Assembly: GCA_943359495.1 (NCBI GenBank) | Contig: CALRHY010000039.1 | Coordinates: 1-6,917 of the forward strand | Source of the DNA: Candidatus Uhrbacteria bacterium RIFOXYB12_FULL_58_10 | Lineage (GTDB): Bacteria > Patescibacteriota > Patescibacteriia > 2-12-FULL-57-11 | DNA: 6,917 nt | Reading direction: 5' to 3' | Shown: in pieces, positions 1 to 4,704 of the stretch | Position numbering within the stretch: the stretch's first letter is position 1 | Layout of the letters: each line of letters begins with the position of its first letter | Program-made: the position numbers and the translations under genes | Notes under the pieces: model-generated | Database searches by the model: none | What the model saw: only the letters and a program-made list of their open reading frames with translations | What the model was told of the DNA's origin: nothing

Positions 1-72
1 GACAATCAGAACGGTAAACGCGATAATCGTCCACTGAAACAGCTCCGGCGACCCTCCTTGGAGTCTTTTCAT
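1..72 (-). CDS. N-terminal fragment of an unidentified membrane protein (runs off the left edge)
   Basis: An open frame starts at an ATG (complement of 70-72) and stays open to base 1, giving 24 codons. It begins MKRLQGGSPELF and continues into a hydrophobic run, WTIIAFTVLIV, that looks like the start of a transmembrane helix or signal anchor. Only this much is visible, so no family can be named. No good Shine-Dalgarno sequence lies directly before the ATG; an AGGAG at 108-112 is about 35 nt away, too far to serve it. A TATACT -10-like hexamer lies at 102-107 without a convincing -35 box. The tsf terminator at 253-285 separates it from the upstream operon, so it is probably a separate unit. 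The start and even the reality of the gene are uncertain because the fragment is short. Confidence 0.4.
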   Translation of the reverse strand, partial: MKRLQGGSPELFQWTIIAFTVLIV

Positions 73-140
73 ACAAAGTGGGGATAGAAATAATTAGCTT
101 CAGTATACTCCTAAAAAGATAAAAAAACATTTCAAACACC

Positions 141-243
141 TGACATTGCGAGGAGTCCGTCGGGGACGACGCGGCAATCTAGTCGGAAACGATCGCGACC
201 GAATCGTGGATTGCCACGTCGCCAGACGCTCCTCGCAATGACA
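141..243. repeat. Family A palindromic repeat, copy 1
   Basis: The ends are inverted repeats: TGACATTGCGAGGAG at 141-155 matches the complement of the right end (229-243) with one mismatch. Further in, GGCAATC (172 onward) faces GGATTGCC (208-215). Each arm carries a small hairpin between GAGG and GGCAATCC: CGTCG-ggga-CGACG at 158-171 on the left, and a GCGTC/GACGt-type hairpin on the right. The inner part is less symmetrical than in copies 2 and 3, so this may be an older copy. It lies just past the tsf terminator. No coding frame of substance is present, and no target duplication is evident. Confidence 0.85.
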
Positions 244-252
244 AGAGAAACA

Positions 253-285
253 AAAAAAGACTCCCCATCACGAGGAGTCTTTTTT
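253..285 (-). terminator. Rho-independent terminator of the rpsB-tsf operon
   Basis: A perfect 12-bp inverted repeat pairs AAAAAAGACTCC (253-264) with GGAGTCTTTTTT (274-285) around a 9-nt loop. On the minus strand the hairpin lies 8 nt past the tsf stop codon and is followed by a run of T. The A/T flanks make it symmetrical, so it could also act on plus-strand transcripts. Confidence 0.9.
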
Positions 286-293
286 CCTATCTT

Positions 294-887
294 TTACTTT
301 CCAAGCGTCATCCGCACGAAGCGGCGGACTTGGATGTTTTCGCCGAGCTGGGCGACCGCGTGCTTGACGCGCTCTTCCACCGTCAGGTCTTCATCTTTCA
401 CAAACGCTTGATTGAGCAGGCAGACATCAGAAAAATATTTCTGCAATTTTCCACTGACAATCTTCTCGACGATTTCTTGTGGTTTACCAGATCCTGCGAC
501 CTCTTCGGCATACATTTCTTTTTCTTTGGCAACCACGTCTTCTGGAACATCTTCTGGACGCAGGTAGAGCGGATTCGCTGCCGCAACATGCATCGCAAGA
601 TCATGCCCGAGTTCTTGGAAGCGTTCGGTGCGCGCGACGAAATCCGTTTCGCAAAGGATTTCGACCAACACGGCCACCTTGCCGTTCGCGTGGATGTAGG
701 AATGAATCATCCCTTCCGCTGTCGCGCGGTCTGCCTTGCCGCCTGCTTTGGCAATCCCCTTCTTCCGGAGCAAGTCACTCGCCGCAGCAAGGTCGCCATT
801 CGTTTCATCCAGGGCTTTTTTTGCATCGACGATACCAGCGCCTGTCATCTCCCGAAGTTGCATCACCACTTTTGCATCAATTGTCAT
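294..887 (-). CDS. tsf: Elongation factor Ts (short form)
   Basis: EF-Ts is the guanine nucleotide exchange factor for EF-Tu; it releases GDP so that EF-Tu can be reloaded in the cytoplasm. Residues 1-45 form the N-terminal UBA-like module (VVMQLREMTGAGIVDAKKAL), and the core signature CETDFVAR lies at 79-86, including the TDF residues that contact EF-Tu. The protein is about 197 residues, like the short Thermus type and much shorter than the E. coli protein of about 283. The start at 887 (MTIDAKVV) matches the usual family N-terminus position for position. An in-frame ATG at 894-896 would add MIF; a GGAG lies 13 nt before that upstream ATG, so it remains possible. The gene follows rpsB in the conserved rpsB-tsf order, separated by a 180-bp gap filled with a palindromic element, and ends with TAA before a strong terminator. 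Confidence 0.96.
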   Translation of the reverse strand: MTIDAKVVMQLREMTGAGIVDAKKALDETNGDLAAASDLLRKKGIAKAGGKADRATAEGMIHSYIHANGKVAVLVEILCETDFVARTERFQELGHDLAMHVAAANPLYLRPEDVPEDVVAKEKEMYAEEVAGSGKPQEIVEKIVSGKLQKYFSDVCLLNQAFVKDEDLTVEERVKHAVAQLGENIQVRRFVRMTLGK

Positions 888-903
888 AAAGATCATTATT
901 TAT

Positions 904-1058
904 TGTCATCTCCGACCGCGATTGGAGACCTGTCTACCAGACGCACCGTGCGGCAGGCAGGTCCACGATGTCGACGATATCGATCCGACCCGTGGATCCC
1001 TGCCTGTCTTCGAGACCCTGAGGGGTCCTCAGACCCTCGAACGGGCGCTGGGATGACA
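904..1058. repeat. Family B multi-hairpin palindromic element between rpsB and tsf
   Basis: The ends pair as TGTCATCTC (904-912) with GGGATGACA (1050-1058), nine pairs including one G-T wobble. Inside are three successive hairpins: GACCTGTCT (927-935) with AGGCAGGTC (955-963); CACG (964-967) with CGTG (991-994), enclosing a CGATATCG palindrome; and a nested hairpin at 1009-1041 in which TTCGAG/CTCGAA surrounds CTGAGG-ggt-CCTCAG. There is no T-run, so it does not look like a terminator. It lies inside the rpsB-tsf transcript and ends only 8 nt before the upstream in-frame ATG of tsf. Only one copy is present here; that it is a dispersed repeat is inferred from its architecture. Confidence 0.75.
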
Positions 1059-1077
1059 ACGGCATTTTCTAGAAAAC

Positions 1078-1818
1078 TTACGCCACTGGCGCAGCAGCAA
1101 CGACCGTTGCTTGTTCCGAAGCGACGCTGCGCTTAGCCTTGCCTTCAAGAATTGCATCAGCAGCAAGGGTGAAAATCATATCAATGGCGCGGACCGCGTC
1201 GTCGTTTGCTGGGATCGGATAGGCAATGTCGGTCGGGTTCACGTTCGAATCGCAAACGGCAACCATTGGCACTTTTTTACTAGTACCTTCGGCGTAGGCG
1301 GTCTTTTCTTTTTTCAAATCCAAGATAAACAATGCGTCCGGAACACGATCAATACTGAGAATACCGCCAGCCTTCGCTTCAATTTCTTCCATCTTGCGGC
1401 GGAACATCAATTGTTCTTTCTTTGTGTACTTCTTTTCCATGTCGCCATTCTCGAATTGTTTGGCGAGATCGCGATGCGTTTTGATCAAGCCGTAGATCAC
1501 TGGGAAGTTGGTCAGCGTTCCACCGAGCCAGCGCTTGGTCACGTACGGCATGCCGCAGCGCTTGGCTTCGCGTTCGATGATCTCCTGTGCCTGGCGCTTG
1601 CCACCGACAAACAAAATCGTCCCGCCGCGCTCGGCGATCGAAGACATGAAGGTGAGCGCGCTCGCCAAATACTTCTGGGTCTCTTCGAGATCCAAAATAT
1701 GGACGCCATTGCGGACGCCAAAAATATACTTGCCCATCTTCGGGTGCCACTTGGATTTTTGGTGTCCAAAGTGGAGACCCGCTTTGAGCATCTCGGTGAG
1801 TGAAGGCATCTTTGCCAT
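1078..1818 (-). CDS. rpsB: 30S ribosomal protein S2 (uS2)
   Basis: S2 is a late-assembling protein of the small ribosomal subunit, bound between head and body and needed for S1 docking in bacteria that have S1. The 246-residue sequence carries the family blocks in order: LKAGLHFGHQKSKWHPKM (11-28), YIFGVRNGVHILDL (31-44), the FVGGKRQA segment (70-77), RWLGGTLTNF (96-105), DALFILDLKKE (161-171) and the C-terminal VAVCDSNVNPTDIAYPIP (187-204) followed by ANDDAVRAI. The usual DTN is DSN here. A coiled-coil-like basic insert (about 120-150) is normal for the family, and the tail is Ala/Val-rich. The start at 1818 is supported by AAGGA nine bases upstream. It is the first gene of the rpsB-tsf operon and is transcribed from the promoter at 1943-1971. 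Confidence 0.97.
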   Translation of the reverse strand: MAKMPSLTEMLKAGLHFGHQKSKWHPKMGKYIFGVRNGVHILDLEETQKYLASALTFMSSIAERGGTILFVGGKRQAQEIIEREAKRCGMPYVTKRWLGGTLTNFPVIYGLIKTHRDLAKQFENGDMEKKYTKKEQLMFRRKMEEIEAKAGGILSIDRVPDALFILDLKKEKTAYAEGTSKKVPMVAVCDSNVNPTDIAYPIPANDDAVRAIDMIFTLAADAILEGKAKRSVASEQATVVAAAPVA

Positions 1819-1864
1819 AGCTATATGTCCTTAATTCCACCGCTCCGTTCGCGTAGCACCACAT

Positions 1865-1880
1865 CCTTGGTCTCCCAAGG
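1865..1880 (-). promoter_or_regulatory. Stable hairpin in the rpsB 5' leader
   Basis: On the minus strand CCTTGG-GAGA-CCAAGG forms a perfect 6-bp stem with a GNRA tetraloop, in a leader of about 118 nt between the predicted start of transcription and the rpsB ATG. Directly before it, GTCCT (complement of 1882-1886) can pair with AGGAC (complement of 1827-1831), which overlaps the Shine-Dalgarno sequence. S2 represses its own operon through the leader in E. coli; whether this leader does the same is inference. Confidence 0.5.
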
Positions 1881-1942
1881 CAGGACCGGGCGCCAATCCC
1901 GAAGCGTGTGAGATGAATAAACGTTCTAAACAACGTGGCAGG

Positions 1943-1971
1943 AGTATAAGGAAAAAGAGGGGTTTGGTCAA
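1943..1971 (-). promoter_or_regulatory. Sigma70-type promoter of rpsB-tsf
   Basis: On the minus strand, TTGACC (complement of 1966-1971) is followed after exactly 17 bases by TATACT (complement of 1943-1948). Both boxes are one or two bases from consensus, and the spacing is optimal. Transcription would begin near 1936, about 118 nt before the rpsB start codon. Confidence 0.8.
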
Positions 1972-2039
1972 GAGAAAGAAGTGTTCTGATTTTTCACATT
2001 GCCCGACGCTGCTTTTTGGCGAATCGCAAAGTACCACCC

Positions 2040-2151
2040 TGTCATTGCGAGGAGCGTCGGGCGACGCGGCAATCCAGTCGCGATATCGAGAAGTCGTTCC
2101 GATCCGACTGGATTGCCGCGGTCAGGTACGACACCTTCCCTCGCAATGACA
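2040..2151. repeat. Family A palindromic repeat, copy 2
   Basis: TGTCATTGCGAGG (2040-2052) is perfectly inverted at 2139-2151. The inner stem pairs GCGGCAATCCAGTCG with CGACTGGATTGCCGC, 15 bp without mismatch. Between outer and inner stems each arm has its own hairpin: GCGTCG-gg-CGACGC on the left and AGGT-acgac-ACCT (2124-2136) on the right. The apical part contains a CGATATCG palindrome. It lies between the queA stop and the rpsB promoter. The rest of the 1819-2209 gap holds the rpsB leader and promoter; I see nothing in 2152-2209. Confidence 0.9.
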
Positions 2152-2209
2152 ATATATATTGCCGAATCTCAAACAGTCGCCGTCCCCCAAACCCCCTAAG
2201 GAAATCGCG

Positions 2210-3247
2210 CTACAAAATCACCATTGCATCCCCAAAAGAGAAAAACCGAAACTTTTTACGAACTGCACGACGGTACGCGCGGAGGATGAAATCGCGGCTG
2301 GCGAAGGCGCTGACAAGCACAAGAAGTGTCGAACGTGGCAGATGGAAATTGGTGATAATCCCATTTGCAATCTTGAACAAATACCCAGGAGTTATAAAAA
2401 TTGAGACCCAGCCACGAACGGTCTTTCGCGAACTAAGCGTTTCTTCTGATAAAAGCCCTTCCAATGCACGCAGAGCCGTCGTCCCAACCACAATCACGCG
2501 GCCGCCAGCTTTTTTTGTTTGGCGGATTGCAGCAAGCGTCGTTGTTGGAATCTCGGCGTACTCGGCATGCATGATGTGCTCGGACAAATCATCGACAACG
2601 ACTGGTTGGAATGTCCCAATCCCTACATGGAGCGTCACTGGAACAAAGCGAATACCTTTCTTTTTTAACGAAGCGATCAGCAGCTTGGTGAAATGGAATC
2701 CCGCAGTCGGCGCGGCAACAGAACCGACCGAACGCGCAAACACCGTTTGGTAGTCCGCCTCTTTTTTTGGTTCGTGCAGCACATACGGCGGCACGGGAAT
2801 GTGTCCCTCTTTTGCCAGCAAAGCAAAAACAGCTTTCGCTGAACGATCAAAGGCCAACACCACCATCCCCCGCTCGCCTTTTTCAACAACACGCGCAGTC
2901 CATCCTTTTCCAAAAATCTCGGTGCCGACGAGCAACTTCTTCCCTGGTTTTCCCAAGGCTTCCCATAACGATGTCTTCGCCTCGCTTGATCGTGCATGCA
3001 AAAGAAACAATTCCACTTGCCCACCTGTCACCAACTTTCCCAACAACCGTGCACGAAACACTTTCGTATCATTCACCACCAACAAATCCCCAGCGCGCAA
3101 AAAAGCGCCGATCTCACGAAAGCGCGTTTCTTTGATCGTTTCCGCTGCGCGATTCAAGACCATCAACTTACTTGCATCCCGTGGCTGCACGGATTTTTGG
3201 GCGATACGGGATTTGGGGAGATGGTAGTCGAAGAGAGAGGTGAGCAT
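2210..3247 (-). CDS. queA: S-adenosylmethionine:tRNA ribosyltransferase-isomerase
   Basis: QueA transfers and isomerises the ribosyl part of SAM onto 7-aminomethyl-7-deazaguanine in tRNA, giving epoxyqueuosine at wobble position 34 of GUN anticodons. The 345-residue protein is collinear with the family: FDYHLPKSRIAQ (6-17), RAGDLLVVNDTKVFRARLLG (51-70), GHIPVPPYV (148-156), DYQTVFARSVGSVAAPTAGF (165-184), VTLHVGIGTFQPV (204-216), EHIMHAEY (223-230), GGRVIVVGTTALRALE (248-263), ITNFHLPRSTLLVLVSAF (298-315) and FRFFSFGDAM (333-342). TALRALE replaces the more usual TSVRTLE. The start at 3247 fits the family N-terminus exactly, but no Shine-Dalgarno precedes it. It ends in TAG. No other queuosine gene is visible here; it appears to be a single-gene unit. 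Confidence 0.96.
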   Translation of the reverse strand: MLTSLFDYHLPKSRIAQKSVQPRDASKLMVLNRAAETIKETRFREIGAFLRAGDLLVVNDTKVFRARLLGKLVTGGQVELFLLHARSSEAKTSLWEALGKPGKKLLVGTEIFGKGWTARVVEKGERGMVVLAFDRSAKAVFALLAKEGHIPVPPYVLHEPKKEADYQTVFARSVGSVAAPTAGFHFTKLLIASLKKKGIRFVPVTLHVGIGTFQPVVVDDLSEHIMHAEYAEIPTTTLAAIRQTKKAGGRVIVVGTTALRALEGLLSEETLSSRKTVRGWVSIFITPGYLFKIANGIITNFHLPRSTLLVLVSAFASRDFILRAYRRAVRKKFRFFSFGDAMVIL

Positions 3248-3289
3248 AGACAGATGAAAAGGAATTATTGTCTGTCTTATAAAAATTGT

Positions 3290-3416
3290 CCATCTCGAGG
3301 GAAGCGGAGCGTAGTAGAGAGATCTTCTCTGTAGAAAACCACTACCGAGAGTGCAAAAAATCGTTCCGACTCGACTCCGACAAACATGGAAGATCTCTCC
3401 GCTATGGTCGAGATGG
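3290..3416. repeat. Family C palindromic element upstream of queA
   Basis: CCATCTCGA (3290-3298) is perfectly inverted as TCGAGATGG (3408-3416). Closer in, AGAGATCTTC (3318-3327) is inverted as GAAGATCTCT (3389-3398). Between these stems both arms contain AGCGGAG-like sequence, and the centre has GTAG/CTAC and TCGTTCCGACTCGACTCCGA. It lies between the queA start and the terminator of the convergent-side hypothetical gene. The CTCGA...AGCGGAG...GAGATCT pattern resembles intergenic repeats I recall from several bacterial phyla, but that is from memory. Confidence 0.8.
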
Positions 3417-3447
3417 GTACATTATGAATATCCAAGAAGAAAAATAT

Positions 3448-3486
3448 AAAAAAGCGCGCCCGGATTCCATGATGGAAGTCCGGGCG
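3448..3486 (-). terminator. Rho-independent terminator of the hypothetical membrane-protein gene
   Basis: On the minus strand CGCCCGGA (complement of 3479-3486) pairs with TCCGGGCG (complement of 3457-3464), and the stem continues with TTCC/GGAA after one bulged base, closing a 5-nt loop. Three bases after the stem comes a run of six T (complement of 3448-3453). It lies 19 nt past the TGA stop codon at 3506-3508. The short spacer before the T-run is not ideal, but the stem is very stable. Confidence 0.8.
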
Positions 3487-3505
3487 TTCGCGGCGCTTGC
3501 GTTGG

Positions 3506-3982
3506 TCAGCTCGACGAGGCCGTCACTCCCTTGAGCCACTTCTTGCCGCCCTCGCGTGCGAGAGCTGCCCGGAGGTTGTTGGGGGCGCTGTTCTTGTGGA
3601 ACAACGCCGCCAAGTCGTCGATGATCTCTGGTAGCGTCCCTTCGAGGACCTCCGGCGAGAATCCGGTGTTCTGCGCGGCGTTCAGGATCGCCCTGAGGAA
3701 CGCCTTGCGGAGAGCCATGCCCTGTTCGCTGGTTCCACTGGTGCTCGCCTCCCAGATGAGGTGCTCGACGAGGCGGTCGATCGCCCGTCGCCTCAGGATC
3801 ACCGAGGCGGCGACGACGAGGCAGATGAGGCCGGCTGCGGTCCCGCCGACGAGGAACATGGAATCCTCGACGTTCCAGTACCGATAATCGTCGCTGATGT
3901 ACAGGTAGAGGACGCGACCGAACCAGCCCGTCAGGAAAAGCGCCGAGAGCACAGACAACGCCCCGAACAGCTTACGAAGCAT
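3506..3982 (-). CDS. Hypothetical two-helix membrane protein
   Basis: I do not recognise the family. The 158-residue product has a basic N-terminus (MLRK), a first hydrophobic helix at about 5-28, a short acidic loop (DDYRYWNVED, 31-40), a second helix at about 42-63 and then RRR (64-66). By the positive-inside rule both ends would face the cytoplasm, leaving a soluble C-terminal domain of about 90 residues that looks helical and has no catalytic motif I can see. The start at 3982 has AAAGG five bases upstream; an in-frame ATG at 4085-4087 lies upstream of the promoter and is unlikely. Codon use differs from the neighbours: all six Lys codons are AAG, both Gln are CAG, and third positions are strongly G/C, whereas queA, prfA and prmC mostly use AAA and CAA. 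It has its own promoter and terminator, and ends in TGA. Confidence 0.82.
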   Translation of the reverse strand: MLRKLFGALSVLSALFLTGWFGRVLYLYISDDYRYWNVEDSMFLVGGTAAGLICLVVAASVILRRRAIDRLVEHLIWEASTSGTSEQGMALRKAFLRAILNAAQNTGFSPEVLEGTLPEIIDDLAALFHKNSAPNNLRAALAREGGKKWLKGVTASSS

Positions 3983-4011
3983 TTGAACCTTTCGAACCAC
4001 CCGGTCAAAAC

Positions 4012-4026
4012 GGCGCGAAATGCGCC
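4012..4026 (-). promoter_or_regulatory. Hairpin in the 5' leader of the hypothetical gene
   Basis: GGCGC and GCGCC form a perfect 5-bp stem with a 5-nt loop within the roughly 56-nt leader between the predicted transcription start (near 4039) and the ATG at 3982. It lies upstream of the AAAGG ribosome-binding site and does not cover it. It could stabilise the mRNA or be incidental. Confidence 0.4.
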
Positions 4027-4045
4027 TATTGCCAGTGGTGCCTAC

Positions 4046-4074
4046 ATAATACACGAAAAACACCATTTTGTCAA
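4046..4074 (-). promoter_or_regulatory. Near-consensus sigma70 promoter of the hypothetical gene
   Basis: On the minus strand a perfect TTGACA (complement of 4069-4074) is followed after 17 bases by TATTAT (complement of 4046-4051), one base from the TATAAT consensus. This is the best promoter in the window, which suggests strong housekeeping transcription of the downstream membrane-protein gene. Confidence 0.85.
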
Positions 4075-4092
4075 TAGTGACGGACAAACTCG

Positions 4093-4209
4093 TTTATTGT
4101 CATTGCGAGGACTGGTGTCGTGCCAGTCCGTGGCAATCCAGTCGGCGATCGACGTACCGGTACCGGCTGGATTGCCGCGTCGCCAGACGCTCCTCGCAAA
4201 GACAATAAA
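4093..4209. repeat. Family A palindromic repeat, copy 3
   Basis: TTTATTGTCATTGCGAGG (4093-4110) is inverted at 4192-4209 with one mismatch, so the symmetry extends beyond the family ends at 4098 and 4204. The inner stem pairs GGCAATCCAGTCGG with CCGGCTGGATTGCC, 14 pairs including one wobble. The left arm has the perfect hairpin GGACTGG-tgtcgtg-CCAGTCC (4109-4129); the right arm has a GCGTC/GACGC hairpin. It sits exactly between two divergent promoters, that of the hypothetical gene and that of rpmE. Confidence 0.9.
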
Positions 4210-4242
4210 GAGAGGTCTCCGAAGGCCGTCCAAAGAGCCATC

Positions 4243-4271
4243 TTGACGCATTTCTCAAAAACACGTACAGT
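4243..4271 (+). promoter_or_regulatory. Probable sigma70 promoter of rpmE
   Basis: TTGACG (4243-4248) and TACAGT (4266-4271) are separated by exactly 17 bases. The -35 box is one base from consensus and the -10 box two. Transcription would begin near 4278, leaving a leader of only about 14 nt before the rpmE ATG, with no Shine-Dalgarno sequence in it. Confidence 0.65.
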
Positions 4272-4291
4272 TTGCGCGAAACAAACCCCCT

Positions 4292-4600
4292 ATGAAATCC
4301 GCCATCCACCCCGAATATCATCCAGAAGCGAAGATTAGCTGCGTCTGCGGCAATGTGCGCGTTGTTGGTTCGACACAAAAAGCAATCGCTGTTGAATTGT
4401 GCTCTTCGTGCCACCCCTTCTTTACCGGCAAACAAAAGCTGGTAGACACCGCCCGCCGCGTCGAGAAATTCCAAGACCGCACCGCAAAGAAAGAGGCCGC
4501 TTCTGCCACCCAAGGCGGAAAGAAGCGCAAGGTTGCCAAGCGTGTCGCCCGCCGCGATGCCGCCCGCGCAACCGCCGAAAAAGAGACCAGCGAAGCGTAG
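4292..4600 (+). CDS. rpmE: 50S ribosomal protein L31 (bL31, zinc-binding type)
   Basis: bL31 forms part of the bridge between the large-subunit central protuberance and the small-subunit head. The family pattern is clear: [10 protein letters not shown] at the start, then a four-cysteine zinc ribbon with C17-x-C19 and C37-x-x-C40, followed by [20 protein letters not shown] (41-60). This is the C+ (zinc-containing) form. Typical bL31 ends near residue 70; here about 35 extra residues rich in Lys, Arg and Ala ([17 protein letters not shown], 77-93) extend the C-terminus and probably contact rRNA. The start has no Shine-Dalgarno and a very short predicted leader. It ends in TAG just before a structured terminator, and is followed by prfA and prmC, a common bacterial order. 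Confidence 0.95.
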   Translation: MKSAIHPEYHPEAKISCVCGNVRVVGSTQKAIAVELCSSCHPFFTGKQKLVDTARRVEKFQDRTAKKEAASATQGGKKRKVAKRVARRDAARATAEKETSEA

Positions 4601-4606
4601 CGATAC

Positions 4607-4665
4607 AAAACCGGTCGGCAGACTTTTTCGTATTTTGATACGATACGGTCACCGGCCGGTTTTTT
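4607..4665 (+). terminator. Branched terminator or attenuator between rpmE and prfA
   Basis: AAAACCGGTCGG (4607-4618) pairs with CCGGCCGGTTTT (4652-4663), 12 pairs with one wobble, and runs into six T (4660-4665). The 33-nt loop itself contains a perfect hairpin, TCGTAT-tttg-ATACGA (4628-4643). It starts 7 bases after the rpmE stop. Only 39 bp separate it from the prfA ATG, and no promoter is evident there, so partial read-through is likely. Confidence 0.8.
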
Positions 4666-4704
4666 GGTACTCCCGTTCGCCTTTACTCGCCTACTCGTCG
4701 TCGT

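Noticed and set aside
102..141. Promoter for the left-edge gene using TATACT (102-107) and TTGAAA
   Set aside because: The spacing is 22 bases, too long for a sigma70 promoter, so it is not listed as a feature.
330..1136. Long plus-strand open frame opposite tsf and the rpsB-tsf gap
   Set aside because: It is antisense to tsf, crosses a palindromic repeat, has no family-like sequence, and tsf is certain.
1111..1803. Plus-strand open frame of 230 codons opposite rpsB
   Set aside because: It is entirely antisense to a clear ribosomal protein gene; it shows no motif of its own.
2016..2753. Plus-strand frame running through repeat copy 2 into antisense queA
   Set aside because: Its first part is translated repeat sequence and the rest is antisense queA; no plausible start signal.
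3265..3305. Possible queA promoter with TATAAG as -10
   Set aside because: No convincing -35 box lies 16-18 bases upstream; the best hexamer, TTCCCT, is weak and overlaps the palindrome.
3506..3508. UGA recoding to glycine, as in some CPR lineages
   Set aside because: The hypothetical gene ends naturally at TGA just before a terminator, and no in-frame TGA interrupts any conserved gene.
3983..4087. Upstream ATG that would lengthen the hypothetical membrane protein by 35 residues
   Set aside because: It lies upstream of the -10 and -35 boxes, so it would not be in the transcript; the start at 3982 has a proper ribosome-binding site.
141..4209. CRISPR array suggested by recurring TCATTGCGAGG sequence
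   Set aside because: The copies are kilobases apart, palindromic and of about 110 bp, with no regular spacers and no cas genes.
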